Positions 26,729 to 37,222 of a DNA stretch of 38,555 nt are shown piece after piece; the first letter of the stretch is position 1, and each line of letters opens with the position of its first letter. The position numbers were made by a program, and so were the translations under genes. The notes beneath the pieces were generated by a model. It had not been told where the DNA came from, searched no databases, and was given only the letters and a program-made list of their open reading frames with translations. Source of the DNA: Burkholderiaceae bacterium (GTDB lineage: Bacteria; Pseudomonadota; Gammaproteobacteria; Burkholderiales; Burkholderiaceae_C); contig JANJVG010000011.1 of NCBI GenBank assembly GCA_024710165.1, forward strand, positions 1-38,555, in the 5' to 3' direction.

Positions 26729-28488
26729 CAGAGTGTGGCTCCCAGACGCTTGAGCGTCTCGCGCAAAGTTTCATGCTCGGCGTTTAGTCGCTTGCCCTCT
26801 TTCCAGATAGAGATGGCTCGGTCTTTTTCTCCCATGGTCCAGAGCACTTCACCGAGGTGGGCGGCTATTTCGGCATCGGGTCGGGCCTTGAAGGCGGTTT
26901 CGAGCAGGCGCCGTGCCTGGTCCAGGTTGCCCAGGCGGAACTCGACCCAGCCTAGGCTGTCCGTGATGTAAGGGTCGTCGGGGGCGTGACTCAGGGCTTT
27001 GAGAATCAGTTCGCGGGCTTCGGTCAAGTGTATGCCGCGCTCCGCAAAAGAGTATCCGAGCGCGTTGTAGGCATGGTGGAACCCGGGCTTGCGCTGCATG
27101 ATCTGGCGAAGCAGTTGTTCCATCAACCCATGCCGCCCCGTTTTTTCTGCCAGCATCGCCAGTTCGTACACCAGGTCGTCATCGTCGGGGCTGTTGGCCA
27201 CGATGCTTTCCTGAAGAGCAAAGGCTTCGTTAAAGGCGCGCGCATCGCGCAGCAGCTGTACCTCGGCCAGCAGATTCATGCGGCGTGCTTCGTCGGTGGA
27301 CGCTGGCATGCTGCGCAGGAGTGCACGTGCCTCGGTCAGTTTGCCCTGTCGTGCCAGCAGGGACGCCTTGCGCGTCTGCACGCTGAAGAGGTCCTTGTCG
27401 TTGTGGATGCGATTGAGCCAGCCTTCGGCACGGGCGTAGTCTCCACGTTTCTCTTCAATCTGTGCATGCAACAGGTAGGCCGGTGTCATGCTGATCGGAT
27501 GCGGTCCGCTGGTGGAGCCAGGCTGGGCCAGTTCGGCGAAGCGGTGTAGCGAAGCCTCCGCTTCGGCGAGGTTGCCGTCCTGAAGCTGCAACGCGGCCTG
27601 GACCAGCCATGCCTGGGTCAGATCGGGTCTTTCCTGGGTCACTGTCTGGAGCTGCTGCCGAGCTTCCGCATAGCGTTGAAGTTCAAGCAGCAGGCGTGCG
27701 TAGCTCATGCGCAATTCGGGGCTTGGGTTGCCATCCATCAATCCTCGTATCAGAGGTTCGGCTTCAGGGGCGCCACTTTCCATCAACTCGAGCCCCAAAA
27801 CCGCTGGGCCCTCGCTTGTCGGATCCAGGGTCTGGGCCCGCCGGGCCGCATCCATGGCGCCGGCCCTGTTGCCCGCCTGGAGCCGCATTCTGCCCACGGC
27901 CGCCCATGCTGCCGGGCCGGAGGAAGGGTCGTTTAAATGATCTGCCAGTGCCTTTTCCACCACGGCTGCTGCAAGTTGCTTGTCGGATGCCCTGCGGTAC
28001 AGCTGCGGCAAGGCAAGCAGCGACGCCGCTTTAGCTGGAAAAGGCGTCTGGTTAAGTTCCTCTCTCAGCGGGCCCGAGGTTTGTTCGATCCGGTTCAGAG
28101 CAAGGAGAATTTGAAGCACATACCGGTTGGCTTCACGGGATTTTGGCCAGGCTTTTTTCCATGCCTGCGCTGCCGAGAGCGCCGACTCTCCGGACCGGGA
28201 CTGCAAGGCAATGTCTGTGGCGCGTTGGTAAAGCTTTTCGTCATTGCTGCGGCGCGCTGCCTCCAGCAGCAGGGAGTAGCTTGTTTCCGGTTCGCCACTG
28301 CGGTAGAGAATTTCGCCAATCAGGATCTCGTAAAAAAGGGACGCATCCAACAGGGCTTGCGAGGTGTGGACTTCAGCAGCCTTGCCGGAATCCATTCCAG
28401 AACTGGTTTGGGCCGTGGCATTAAAGGAGACGAACACCGATAAAGTGACCAAGGCTAGCGCCAGAATTCGAGAGAATAGGACCATCAA
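26728..28488 (-). CDS. Tetratricopeptide repeat protein, exported
   Basis: A 586-residue protein with an N-terminal signal peptide (hydrophobic 3-22, likely cut after ATA near residue 26) and TPR-like helix pairs across most of its length. Repeats are clearest at about 190-330 and 430-575 (for example HAYNALGYSFAERGIHLTEARELILKAL and DSLGWVEFRLGNLDQARRLLETAF). TPR arrays are protein-binding scaffolds; this one likely acts in the periplasm. It is upstream of lolB, with overlapping stop and start, and diverges from mutM across a 44-base shared promoter region. A role in envelope biogenesis is inference from position. Confidence 0.87.
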   Translation of the reverse strand: MMVLFSRILALALVTLSVFVSFNATAQTSSGMDSGKAAEVHTSQALLDASLFYEILIGEILYRSGEPETSYSLLLEAARRSNDEKLYQRATDIALQSRSGESALSAAQAWKKAWPKSREANRYVLQILLALNRIEQTSGPLREELNQTPFPAKAASLLALPQLYRRASDKQLAAAVVEKALADHLNDPSSGPAAWAAVGRMRLQAGNRAGAMDAARRAQTLDPTSEGPAVLGLELMESGAPEAEPLIRGLMDGNPSPELRMSYARLLLELQRYAEARQQLQTVTQERPDLTQAWLVQAALQLQDGNLAEAEASLHRFAELAQPGSTSGPHPISMTPAYLLHAQIEEKRGDYARAEGWLNRIHNDKDLFSVQTRKASLLARQGKLTEARALLRSMPASTDEARRMNLLAEVQLLRDARAFNEAFALQESIVANSPDDDDLVYELAMLAEKTGRHGLMEQLLRQIMQRKPGFHHAYNALGYSFAERGIHLTEARELILKALSHAPDDPYITDSLGWVEFRLGNLDQARRLLETAFKARPDAEIAAHLGEVLWTMGEKDRAISIWKEGKRLNAEHETLRETLKRLGATL

Positions 28489-28532
28489 CCCATAATAATC
28501 TATGCTTGTAAAACCGTACCAGGGCGCAGTCC

Positions 28533-29348
28533 ATGCCTGAGTTGCCAGAGGTGGAGGTGACGCGCCGCAGTTTTGTGGATGCCATTTCGGGTGCGCGCGT
28601 CCTGATGGTGCAATTGGGCAAAACCTTGCGTTGGCCGCTGGGCTGTGAGCCGGCGATACTCGCCGATCGTGTGGTCACCGGGGTTCGAAGGCGCGGCAAG
28701 TACCTGTTGCTCGATCTGGACAAGGGTATGCTTCTGTTGCATCTGGGAATGTCCGGCAGCCTGCGTTTCACGCCAGCCCCCGAGCCCATGGGTCCCCATG
28801 ATCATTTTGACTTGCTGACCTCGGCGGGGGTGTTGCGGCTGAATGATCCCCGTCGCTTTGGTGCAGTGGTTTATGCCGCCAGTCCTTCGGAACCCGTCGT
28901 GCAGCGGCTGCTCGGCAAGTTGGGCATGGAACCGCTTTCTGATGATTTTCATCAGGATGTGTTTGTGACAGGCTTGCGCGCAAGCCGCGCAGCGGTCAAG
29001 CAGGTTCTGCTGAACGGGCGACTCGTGGTCGGGGTCGGCAATATTTATGCTTCGGAGGCCCTTTTTTTGGCGGGCATTCGTCCCACGACGATGGCGGCTC
29101 GAATCGGTCCGGAAAGAGCGAAAAAGCTGTACGAAGCGATTCGTCAGGTGCTTGAGCTGGCAGTGCAGCGAGGAGGAAGCACGCTGCGCAATTTCTCGAG
29201 TGCCGATGGCAGCGTCGGGCACTTTCAGAGCGAAGCGCATGTCTATGGCAGGGAAGGTATTCCTTGTCGTGTTTGTGGCACCGCTGTGCGCATGGTTCGT
29301 CAGGGACAGCGCAGCAGTTTCTTTTGCCCCCGGTGCCAGCGAGCCTGA
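28533..29348 (+). CDS. mutM: Formamidopyrimidine-DNA glycosylase
   Basis: MutM (Fpg) removes 8-oxoguanine and formamidopyrimidines from DNA and cuts the abasic site. The 271-residue product begins MPELPEVE, exposing the catalytic Pro2 and Glu3 after Met removal; Lys56 is in [10 protein letters not shown]. The helix-two-turn-helix region contains [20 protein letters not shown], and the zinc finger CRVC...CPRC closes the protein. With mutY downstream it covers two arms of the GO repair system. Confidence 0.97.
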   Translation: MPELPEVEVTRRSFVDAISGARVLMVQLGKTLRWPLGCEPAILADRVVTGVRRRGKYLLLDLDKGMLLLHLGMSGSLRFTPAPEPMGPHDHFDLLTSAGVLRLNDPRRFGAVVYAASPSEPVVQRLLGKLGMEPLSDDFHQDVFVTGLRASRAAVKQVLLNGRLVVGVGNIYASEALFLAGIRPTTMAARIGPERAKKLYEAIRQVLELAVQRGGSTLRNFSSADGSVGHFQSEAHVYGREGIPCRVCGTAVRMVRQGQRSSFFCPRCQRA

Positions 29349-29674
29349 TGTGTCCAGGCGTTGCAAACTGGCAATTCAACACCAGCCCCTGAGCTTCGCG
29401 ATGCTATATTTTGGCTATGTGTGTGCGTGCCAGTTCATCAAACCGTTTGATGGGTGTTGACCGCGTTGTACTCTTTGCCAAACCGCATGAAATCGATTGT
29501 TGATGACATCCATGACATCCATGACGTTCATCTCGGGAGCGAGGGGGGTGTGCACGAGTCGGTGTCGCGTTCGCGGTTTCAGTCCACAGGGATATCGCGC
29601 TTTGGCTGGCACCCTGATCAGGGTATCGGCGGCTGCCATCAACTGCCGGTGTCGGGCTGAATTCCGGAATCAAC
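29349..29674. other. 326-base gap between mutM and the dynamin-like gene
   Basis: No convincing gene: open frames on both strands are short and without recognisable sequence. It holds a nine-base tandem repeat at 29503-29529. The dynamin-like frame is open only from 29618, after a TGA at 29615-29617. Confidence 0.5.
29503..29529 (+). repeat. Three-copy nine-base tandem repeat
   Basis: ATGACATCC occurs twice in a row, followed by a diverged third unit ATGACGTTC. It lies 146 bases before the dynamin-like gene. Confidence 0.75.
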
Positions 29675-31639
29675 GTGGGACCATCATTCAATAAGCAATT
29701 TGAGTACCACAGTGCGTGGAGGCGTGAGTTCGCCAGGCAACTCAAGCAGTTGGGCGAGTGGATGACCATCCACGAACTGATGGATGCTGCTGTCCAGGAG
29801 GGATTGCAGCGTCTGGAGGGCCAGGTTCGCTCGGACAAGGTGATGGTCGCGTTCGTTGCCGAGTTTTCGCGCGGCAAGTCAGAGCTCATCAACGCCATTT
29901 TCTTTGCAGACTATGGTCGGCGTATCATGCCTGCGAGTGCAGGTCGTACCACCATGTGCCCTACTGAACTGGGTTACGATGCCGCGGTCCCCCATTGCTT
30001 GCGCTTGTTGCCCATCGAAACCCGGCTTCAGAAGCAGAGTCTTGCTGAATGGCGGCTGAGACCCGAACACTGGGTGGAGACTTCTCTGGATGTTGGCGAC
30101 GCCGGCCAGATCGCCAAGTGCCTGGAAAAAGTTGCCCAAGTGCGGCGTGTCAGCGTGGATGATGCCCGAGCCATGGGTTTCTGGCACGATGACCTGCCAG
30201 ACGACAATCCTTCTCAGGATGCGCAGGGTTTGGTAGAGGTGCCCATGTGGCGACACGCACTGATCAATCTGCCGCACCCCTTGCTCAAGCAGGGCTTGGT
30301 CATTCTGGATACCCCGGGCCTGAATGCCGTGGGCGCCGAGCCGGAGTTGACGGTCAGCCTGATTCCCCAGGCGCAGGCCGTTGTGTTCATTCTGGGTGCG
30401 GACACGGGAGTGACGCGTTCGGATCTTTCCATCTGGCGCGAGCATCTTGCATCTACTTCCGAGAGCGCTGAAGCCCGGTTGGTTGTGCTTAACAAAATCG
30501 ACACCCTCTGGGATACCCTGACGTCTCCCCAGCAGATTCAGGCCCAACTGGATCGGCAATGTCAAAGTTCGGCAGAGATGCTAGGTGTCCGGCTGGATCA
30601 GGTGCTACCGGTTTCTGCCCAGAAAGGGTTGGTGGCAAAAATCGCCAGTGACGGCGCACTGCTTGAAGCCAGTGGCCTGCCCATACTTGAAGCAGCCTTG
30701 GCCCGAGGCATCATGGGTCAGCGGCAGACCATACTCCGTTCTGCCATTCGCTCGGGTATCTCAGGTTTGCGCGGGGATACCTTGCGCCTACTCAACATTC
30801 GGCGCAGAGATCTGGACGATCAGATGCTGGAACTGCGGAGTCTGCGTGGCAAGAACGCTGCAGTCATCGGGGCCATGCGCACCCGGATTGAGCAGGAGCA
30901 GCGTGAGTTTGATCTGAGTGCAAGCAAAATTCAGGCGGTTAGAGCAGTGCATCTGAAATTGTTGCGTGATGTGTTTCAGCAATTGGGCACGCAAGCACTG
31001 AAACAGCAGATGTCTCATCTTGTGGGTGCATTGCAGCAAAAGGGGCTCAAACTGGGCGTGCGCAAGCAATACGCAGAGGCATTCAAGGGCATCAAGTCGA
31101 CGCTGGATAAGGTCCAGGCCTCTGCGACCGAGATTCATGCCATGCTTGATGGAAGTTTCCGGCAATTGAATGCCGATTTCGGTTTCTCACTTCAGGTGCC
31201 GGAGGTGCCCAGCCTGGAGTCCTTCGCGCTTGATCTCGACCGTATTCAGCAAGGGCACCTGCAATACCTTGGCCTCGGTCATTCGCTCAAGCTTGTTCAG
31301 CCAGAGTTTGCCGAGCGGTTGGTCCGGGCGCTTGGCATGCGCCTGCGCGCAGTTTTTGAATCTGCTGCCAATGATCTTGAGCTCTGGAGTAAATCAGCGA
31401 CGGCGCAGCTTGATGCGCAATTGCGGGAGCGTAAGAGAGGCTTTTCACGTCGAATCGAGGCAGTGGACCGCATTCAGCAGGCGGCCAGCGGCCTGGAAGA
31501 TCGCATCGCGGAAATTGAGGATGGCGAACTGGCGTTGAAGCGACTGGATCATCGTCTTCAGCAGCTGACAGATCAGATGACGCTTCTTGTCGAAAAGGCA
31601 GTGGATGTCGAGTTTCCAGGTGAGTTTGCGCTCGCATGA
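29675..31639 (+). CDS. Dynamin-like GTPase
   Basis: A 654-residue protein with a dynamin-type GTPase domain. G1 is AEFSRGKSELIN (62-73; the first glycine of the P-loop is Ala), G2 is in GRTTMCP (90-96), G3 is DTPG (212-215) and G4 is NKID (273-276). A long helical region with coiled-coil character follows (about 370-480 and 560-650). No clear membrane-spanning segment is visible. Bacterial dynamins remodel membranes or, as with E. coli CrfC, act near replication forks. I take GTG 29675 as the start because no ATG precedes the GTPase domain in frame after the stop at 29615. The stop overlaps the mutY start (ATGA), so the two are translationally coupled. Confidence 0.85.
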   Translation: MGPSFNKQFEYHSAWRREFARQLKQLGEWMTIHELMDAAVQEGLQRLEGQVRSDKVMVAFVAEFSRGKSELINAIFFADYGRRIMPASAGRTTMCPTELGYDAAVPHCLRLLPIETRLQKQSLAEWRLRPEHWVETSLDVGDAGQIAKCLEKVAQVRRVSVDDARAMGFWHDDLPDDNPSQDAQGLVEVPMWRHALINLPHPLLKQGLVILDTPGLNAVGAEPELTVSLIPQAQAVVFILGADTGVTRSDLSIWREHLASTSESAEARLVVLNKIDTLWDTLTSPQQIQAQLDRQCQSSAEMLGVRLDQVLPVSAQKGLVAKIASDGALLEASGLPILEAALARGIMGQRQTILRSAIRSGISGLRGDTLRLLNIRRRDLDDQMLELRSLRGKNAAVIGAMRTRIEQEQREFDLSASKIQAVRAVHLKLLRDVFQQLGTQALKQQMSHLVGALQQKGLKLGVRKQYAEAFKGIKSTLDKVQASATEIHAMLDGSFRQLNADFGFSLQVPEVPSLESFALDLDRIQQGHLQYLGLGHSLKLVQPEFAERLVRALGMRLRAVFESAANDLELWSKSATAQLDAQLRERKRGFSRRIEAVDRIQQAASGLEDRIAEIEDGELALKRLDHRLQQLTDQMTLLVEKAVDVEFPGEFALA

Positions 31640-32691
31640 CAGAGTTTGAAAGCTCGGTGGCTGAAAGGGTGATGCAATGGCAGCGACTGCACGGGCGCAG
31701 CCATCTGCCATGGCAGCAGACCCAGGATCCCTACAGGGTCTGGCTCTCCGAGATCATGCTGCAGCAGACACAGGTGGCGACGGTTGTTGGCTACTATGGG
31801 CGCTTTCTGGAGCGTTTCCCAGATGTGGCGTCGCTTGCCAGGGCTTCTCAAGATGAGGTTCTCGCTTTGTGGAGCGGACTGGGATATTACAGCCGGGCAC
31901 GCAATCTTCATCGGTGTGCGCAGCAGGTCGTTGCCGAGCATGCAGGCTCTTTTCCCTCATCAGCACCCTTGCTAGCCACGTTGCCGGGTATCGGTCGGTC
32001 AACGGCGGGCGCCATTGCCGCTTTTTGTTTTGCGGAGCGTGTGCCAATCCTTGATGCGAACGTGCGCCGTGTCCTGACGCGAACCCTGGGGTTCGACAAG
32101 GATCTTGCTCTAGCGGCCAATGAACGTAAGCTGTGGGAACTCGCCTATGAACTCTTGCCGAGGGAGGACCTGCAACAGGCCATGCCGCGCTACACCCAAG
32201 GCATGATGGACTTGGGCGCCATGATCTGCCTCGCGCGCAGGCCGTTGTGTGGGCAATGCCCGTTGCAAGCCTGCTGCATGGCTTTGCAGCAGGGCAATCC
32301 AGAGAACTACCCAGTCAGAACACGCAAGCTTTTACGAAAATCAGAATCATGGTGGATGCTGATTTTGCGCGATCCGCTGGGTCGTGTGTGGCTGCAGCGA
32401 CGCGCATCCAAGGGGATCTGGGCGGGACTGCATTCGCCTCCCGTTTTCATGCAGCGCCAAGCGTTGCTCGATAGCATGCCCCCTGAATTATCAGTATCAG
32501 GCATGGTCGAAATGCCCGCTTTTCTTCATGTGCTGACTCACCGCGATCTGCATTTGCATGCTGTGCAGGTGAATGTGAACCGAGGGGCTGTGTTTGCAGT
32601 CGAGGAGGGCGGTGGCTGGTTTGGGCGAGATAGGTGGCAAACTTTGGGCCTTCCGGCCCCGGTTCGTAAACTTCTTGAAGACGTGGCTTGA
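31636..32691 (+). CDS. mutY: A/G-specific adenine glycosylase
   Basis: MutY removes adenine mispaired with 8-oxoguanine. The 351-residue product has the glycosylase core with WLSEIMLQQTQV (about 36-47), the helix-hairpin-helix LPGIGRSTAGAIAAF (about 116-130) followed by the catalytic Asp in ILDANVRR, and a [4Fe-4S] cluster from C-x6-C-x2-C-x5-C in CLARRPLCGQCPLQACC. The C-terminal MutT-like domain (about 230-345) checks the 8-oxoG strand. Its ATG overlaps the dynamin-like gene stop. It ends six bases from the convergent rapZ. Confidence 0.97.
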   Translation: MTEFESSVAERVMQWQRLHGRSHLPWQQTQDPYRVWLSEIMLQQTQVATVVGYYGRFLERFPDVASLARASQDEVLALWSGLGYYSRARNLHRCAQQVVAEHAGSFPSSAPLLATLPGIGRSTAGAIAAFCFAERVPILDANVRRVLTRTLGFDKDLALAANERKLWELAYELLPREDLQQAMPRYTQGMMDLGAMICLARRPLCGQCPLQACCMALQQGNPENYPVRTRKLLRKSESWWMLILRDPLGRVWLQRRASKGIWAGLHSPPVFMQRQALLDSMPPELSVSGMVEMPAFLHVLTHRDLHLHAVQVNVNRGAVFAVEEGGGWFGRDRWQTLGLPAPVRKLLEDVA

Positions 32692-32697
32692 CGTTAG

Positions 32698-33576
32698 CTA
32701 CGGTGCAAAAGACCCTATGCCATCAAGCTCGCGGTGGCGTCGTTGGGTCGGCCAGTGGTTGCTGAAGATTTCGTTCAATCGCTCGACCAAGTACACGGAG
32801 CGGTGTTGCCCTCCTGTGCAGCCGATTGCTACGGTAACGTAGCTGCGGTGATTCAGTGTCATGGCTTCAAGCCAGTGGAACAGAAAGCTTTCTATGTGCG
32901 CCATCATCAAAGCGACATCAGATTGTTGTGCCAGAAAATTCGCCACTTCCGGGTCCAACCCGGTGAGATCACGCAATTCGGTTTCGTAGTGGGGGTTGGG
33001 CAACATGCGCACATCGAATACAAAATCCGCATCGACCGGAATTCCGCGTTTGAACGCAAACGACTGGAAAACAAGTGAAAGCTTGTTTGATGTGGTGGAG
33101 ATCAGATTTTTGACGTAGCTTTGCAATTGCGAGGCGCGGATGTTGCTCGTGTCGATAACGTGTGCTTTTTCCCGCAACTCTGCCAGCAATTCCCGTTCCA
33201 GTTCGATTACCTGAACCAGCGCTCGTTGGCCCGCATTGAGTTCGCCGTGAAACAGTGGGTGACGCCGCCGGGTTTCTGAAAAGCGGCGCACCAGGGTTTC
33301 TGTCGTTGCATCCAGGAACAGCGAGTGAACGGTGTAGCCTTGAGTCTGCAACTCGGTCAGTTTTTCTGGGACCAGCGGTAGCGAAGTGGCGCTACGCACG
33401 TCCATTGCGATCGCCAGGCGGTTGCCGTGATGTTCATGTTCCAGTGCCACAAAGGCAACCAGCAGCTCGGGCGGGAGATTGTCAACGCAGTAGTAGCCCG
33501 TATCTTCCAGTGCCCGCAGAGCGACGGATTTGCCAGATCCCGACATACCGGTGATGAGGACGATTTCTGGTTTCAT
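32698..33576 (-). CDS. rapZ: RNase adapter protein RapZ
   Basis: RapZ is an RNA-binding ATPase-like protein that, in E. coli, guides RNase E to the sRNA GlmZ and so controls amino-sugar synthesis. The 292-residue product has Walker A GMSGSGKS (10-17), [12 protein letters not shown] (28-39), and the conserved C-terminal domain with [16 protein letters not shown]. It overlaps the recN stop (ATGA). Its place beside recN rather than in an rpoN/pts cluster is notable, but mutY/rapZ/recN neighbours seem normal for this family. Confidence 0.96.
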   Translation of the reverse strand: MKPEIVLITGMSGSGKSVALRALEDTGYYCVDNLPPELLVAFVALEHEHHGNRLAIAMDVRSATSLPLVPEKLTELQTQGYTVHSLFLDATTETLVRRFSETRRRHPLFHGELNAGQRALVQVIELERELLAELREKAHVIDTSNIRASQLQSYVKNLISTTSNKLSLVFQSFAFKRGIPVDADFVFDVRMLPNPHYETELRDLTGLDPEVANFLAQQSDVALMMAHIESFLFHWLEAMTLNHRSYVTVAIGCTGGQHRSVYLVERLNEIFSNHWPTQRRHRELDGIGSFAP

Positions 33577-35246
33577 GGCGTGGATTTCTGTGGCTCGGAA
33601 GATTGGGCGGCGTTCAGCATTTCTCGTGCATGGGCCAATGACTGAGGTGTGATCTGTTCGCCGCCCAACATGCGTGCTATCTCGGAAACGCGCGCTTGGC
33701 CCTGGACTTCAGCCACTTGACTCGTGGTGGTGCTTCCTCGCGTTTTGGAGACCACAAGGTGGTGATTGGCGTATGCGGCTACCTGCGGAAGGTGCGTAAC
33801 GGCAAGCACCTGGCGTGTACGTCCAAGTTGCTGCATCAGTCGGCCAACGCTGCTCGCAGCAGCGCCCCCCACACCCGCATCCACTTCATCAAAAATGAGG
33901 GTGCCAGCGGATCCAAGTGCACTGGTGGCCACTGCAATCGCGAGGGAAATACGTGAAAGCTCTCCGCCGGATGCTACCTTGGCAATCGGTCGCGGCTCCA
34001 TGCCAGGGTTGCCCGACACCATGAAGGTGATGTCGTCGCAACCATAAGGGCCTGCCTCAGCCGACTTTTTGATGGACACAAGGAAAATGCCACCCGACAT
34101 GCCGAGGCCCTGCATGGCTGCAGTCACCTCATGGGACAATCTTGGTGCTGCCTTTGCACGAAGCAGGGTGAGTGTTCGGGCTGCTTCATGATAAGCGTTT
34201 GCTTGCCTGCTCTCCTCTTCCTGGAGTGTTTCCATGTCGGATGCTGCATCCAGTTGCTGGAGTTCAGTTTTCCAGGATTGCAGCATGACAGGAAGCTCGA
34301 CCGGCGGTCGTTTGTAGCGTCGTGCAAGCGAAATCCAGAGGCTTACCCGGGTATCGAGGTCGGCAAGATGCTCCGGGTCCAGATCGACATGGCGCAGATA
34401 GGCGTGCAACCCGCGGAGTGTCTCATCGGTCTGAGCAAGGCTGGAGGCCAGTGTTTCGGCCAAGTCCTTGAAGGCAGGTTCCAGATGATCCTGTGCCGCA
34501 AGGGTGTCGTGAGCACGCGCAAGGCCAGCTCGGGCACCAACGTCGTCTCCATCGAGCATTGCAATCACCGCCTGCACCGTTTCCAGCAGTTTTTGTGCAT
34601 GGGTCAGGCGTGTGTGCTGAGTGTTCAGCGCTTCCCATTCATCGTCGGCTGGTGCAAGTTTCTCCAGTTCCGAAATTTGCCATTGAAGACGTTCTCGCTC
34701 GCGTAGCAGTGTGCTGTGTTCTGCAGTCGCTTGCTCAATCTTGCTCAGGGATGCACGCCATTGTGTCCATAGCGTGTTGACGATCAGCGTAGAGCTGCCC
34801 GCAAAGGCGTCGAGCAGTGCACGCACGTCATCCGTGCGCATCAGCCTTTGCCAGGCGTGCTGTCCGTGTATGTCCAGCAACTGTTCGCCAAGGGTGCGTA
34901 ATTGCGTGGCAGTAGACGGCGAGCCATTGATCCATGCCCGACTCTTGCCCTGCACATCGATCGTGCGGCGCAGCAGCAGGGTTTCTTCCTGATTGAATCC
35001 TGACTCTTCAAGCCAGTCATGCAGGTAGACAGGGCAGTCGAACTCTGCACAGATATCGGCACTCCGCTCGCCTTCGCGGACAAACGAAGCTTCAGCGCGC
35101 GCTCCCAAGGCGAGTTGCAAGGCTTCGAGTAGAATCGATTTTCCTGCCCCCGTTTCGCCTGTCAGGGCGGTGAATCCCTCCCCAAACTCGAGTTCCAGTC
35201 TCTGCACAATCACGAAATCGCGCAGGACAATCCGTCTGAGCGCCAT
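33573..35246 (-). CDS. recN: DNA repair protein RecN
   Basis: RecN is an SMC-like ATPase acting early in double-strand-break repair. The 557-residue product has N-terminal Walker A GETGAGKS (30-37), a central coiled coil (about 150-370), the signature [15 protein letters not shown] and Walker [13 protein letters not shown]. It lies two bases from the end of nadK and is coupled to rapZ. Confidence 0.97.
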   Translation of the reverse strand: MALRRIVLRDFVIVQRLELEFGEGFTALTGETGAGKSILLEALQLALGARAEASFVREGERSADICAEFDCPVYLHDWLEESGFNQEETLLLRRTIDVQGKSRAWINGSPSTATQLRTLGEQLLDIHGQHAWQRLMRTDDVRALLDAFAGSSTLIVNTLWTQWRASLSKIEQATAEHSTLLRERERLQWQISELEKLAPADDEWEALNTQHTRLTHAQKLLETVQAVIAMLDGDDVGARAGLARAHDTLAAQDHLEPAFKDLAETLASSLAQTDETLRGLHAYLRHVDLDPEHLADLDTRVSLWISLARRYKRPPVELPVMLQSWKTELQQLDAASDMETLQEEESRQANAYHEAARTLTLLRAKAAPRLSHEVTAAMQGLGMSGGIFLVSIKKSAEAGPYGCDDITFMVSGNPGMEPRPIAKVASGGELSRISLAIAVATSALGSAGTLIFDEVDAGVGGAAASSVGRLMQQLGRTRQVLAVTHLPQVAAYANHHLVVSKTRGSTTTSQVAEVQGQARVSEIARMLGGEQITPQSLAHAREMLNAAQSSEPQKSTP

Positions 35247-35248
35247 CT

Positions 35249-36145
35249 TCAGGATCCTCCTTCGTTCCAGCGGAGTTTTTTGCGCAAAGTGTCAAAGTAG
35301 TTCCAGCCCCTGGGATGCAGAAAGCGGACGCAGTATTCAGACCGGCGTACCAGTATCCGGTCACCATGCAGTAGTGATGCCAGAGACTGCATGTCAAAAT
35401 TGGCGCTGGCATCACGCCCGCTGACTAGTTCGATGGCAATCTCTGCAATGTCGGCCAGGACAATTGGCCGGTTGGATAAAGTGTGTGGGGCGATGGGCAC
35501 CAATACCCAACCCGGGATCGACGGATGCATCATCGGACCACCGGCCGACAGCGCATAGGCCGTTGATCCCGTAGGAGATGCAATGATGAGGCCGTCGGCG
35601 CGCTGGTTGGCAACGAAGTGACCATCCACCTCGACCCGCAGTTCCACCATCCCGGAGGTGGCGCCGCGGTTGACGACCACATCGTTCATTGCAAAAGCAT
35701 CGAAAACGGTGTGCCCCTCCCGTACCACTCGGGCGTGCATCAAGGGTCGATGGTCTTCCTCATATTCGCCGTGCAGCATCGGCGTGAGGGTGGCTTGGTA
35801 GTTTTCCAGCGGGATGTCAGTCACGAAACCCAGACGCCCTTGGTTGATGCCGATCAGGGGTGTCCCATAGCGGGCCAGACGGCGGCCGATACTCAACATG
35901 GTGCCATCGCCCCCCACCACTAGGCCGAGATCGCACTGTGTGCCAATTGCATCGGCGTCGAGAGCCTCGTACTGCGTCATTTCGGCTGTAGCCGCAGTGT
36001 GTTCCTCCATGGATACGTCGCACCCTTGTGTCAACAGGAATTGGGCAATGTCTTCCAGCACTTGCCGTGAACCAGCAGCCCCCGAGCCAGAGACCGCGTA
36101 TTGGTATTTTCCAATCAATGCAACATGGCGGAAATGGGATGTCAT
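35249..36145 (-). CDS. nadK: NAD kinase
   Basis: NadK phosphorylates NAD to NADP. The 298-residue product has the catalytic GGDGTML (78-84), the NE/D-type motif [12 protein letters not shown], and the glycine-rich [15 protein letters not shown] stretch. It heads the nadK / recN / rapZ unit and diverges from hrcA across 28 bases, so both promoters must overlap or extend into the coding regions. Confidence 0.97.
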   Translation of the reverse strand: MTSHFRHVALIGKYQYAVSGSGAAGSRQVLEDIAQFLLTQGCDVSMEEHTAATAEMTQYEALDADAIGTQCDLGLVVGGDGTMLSIGRRLARYGTPLIGINQGRLGFVTDIPLENYQATLTPMLHGEYEEDHRPLMHARVVREGHTVFDAFAMNDVVVNRGATSGMVELRVEVDGHFVANQRADGLIIASPTGSTAYALSAGGPMMHPSIPGWVLVPIAPHTLSNRPIVLADIAEIAIELVSGRDASANFDMQSLASLLHGDRILVRRSEYCVRFLHPRGWNYFDTLRKKLRWNEGGS

Positions 36146-36173
36146 GGTGAAATTACATCATTAAAATCGTGAC

Positions 36174-37178
36174 ATGCTCGATGACCGTGCCAAGTTGTTG
36201 CTGAAAGCGCTGGTTGAACGTTACATAGACGACGGGCAGCCTGTGGGGTCGCGTACGTTGTCGCGTGCCTCTGGTCTAGATCTGTCTCCCGCCACGATCC
36301 GTAATGTGATGGCGGACTTGGAAGAACTCGGGCTGATTGCCAGTCCGCACACCTCTGCTGGCCGAGTCCCAACCGCCAAGGGGTACAGACTCTTCGTGGA
36401 TACCATGCTCACGGTTCAGCGAGAGCACTTCACCTCGCATGCGCTGGCTCCCGAGCAGCCCCAGAAGGTGATTGCCAATGCGGCGCATCTGCTGTCCAGT
36501 CTGTCCCAGTTCGTCGGGGTGGTCATGGCACCGCGGCGGACATCGGTCTTTCGTCATATCGAGTTTTTGCGTTTATCTGAGCGCAGGTTCCTCGTCATCA
36601 TTGTGTCCCCGGATGGTGATGTGCAAAACAGGGTGATTTTTGCCGAAAGTGATTTCACCCAGACGCAGCTGATCGAGACTGCCAATTTCCTCAACGTCCA
36701 CTACGCAGGCATGGCGATGGAGAAGGTGTGCGAGCGGATCAAGACAGAAGTGGAAACTCTCCAGAGCGAGATCGCTTCACTGATGCAGGCTGCCGTCAAC
36801 GTGAGTTCCGAAGCACTTTCCCAGGCACAGGAAGAGGTGGTGATTTCTGGTGAGCGCAACTTGCTGGCTGTCAGTGATTTCTCCAAGGACATGGGCAATC
36901 TGCGACGCGCCTTCGATCTTTTTGAGCAAAAAACCCAGATACTTCGTTTGCTTGATGTATCGAGTCAGGCGGAAGGCGTGCGTATTTTCATTGGTGGCGA
37001 AAGCCAGGTCGTGCCCTTTGAGGAGTTGTCGGTCGTTAGTGCTCCCTATGAGGTGGATGGACAGGTGGTCGGCACTTTGGGTGTGATCGGCCCCATGCGT
37101 ATGCCCTACGAAAGGATGATCCAGATCGTGGACATCACTGCCAGACTGGTTTCCAACGCGCTGAGTCACCATAAGTAA
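36174..37178 (+). CDS. hrcA: Heat-inducible transcription repressor HrcA
   Basis: HrcA represses chaperone genes by binding CIRCE operators and is kept active by GroEL. The 334-residue product has the winged-helix DNA-binding region (about 1-75, with [20 protein letters not shown]), followed by the GAF-like and insertion domains. No CIRCE element is visible in the 28-base gap upstream, so its targets lie elsewhere. The nadK-hrcA divergent arrangement is common in beta- and gammaproteobacteria. Confidence 0.95.
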   Translation: MLDDRAKLLLKALVERYIDDGQPVGSRTLSRASGLDLSPATIRNVMADLEELGLIASPHTSAGRVPTAKGYRLFVDTMLTVQREHFTSHALAPEQPQKVIANAAHLLSSLSQFVGVVMAPRRTSVFRHIEFLRLSERRFLVIIVSPDGDVQNRVIFAESDFTQTQLIETANFLNVHYAGMAMEKVCERIKTEVETLQSEIASLMQAAVNVSSEALSQAQEEVVISGERNLLAVSDFSKDMGNLRRAFDLFEQKTQILRLLDVSSQAEGVRIFIGGESQVVPFEELSVVSAPYEVDGQVVGTLGVIGPMRMPYERMIQIVDITARLVSNALSHHK

Positions 37179-37183
37179 GCCCC

Positions 37184-37189
37184 TACAAT
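37184..37189 (+). promoter_or_regulatory. Possible -10 element for the CAT tRNA
   Basis: TACAAT lies 33 bases before the tRNA, just after hrcA. The matching -35 position (CTGAGT, 37161-37166) is a weak fit inside hrcA. Confidence 0.35.
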
Positions 37190-37222
37190 AAGCCTCTGGG
37201 TTGCAGTAGCAGCGCAGATGCC

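Noticed and set aside
36146-36173. Possible CIRCE operator upstream of hrcA
   Set aside because: The 28-base gap lacks the TTAGCACTC/GAGTGCTAA arms.
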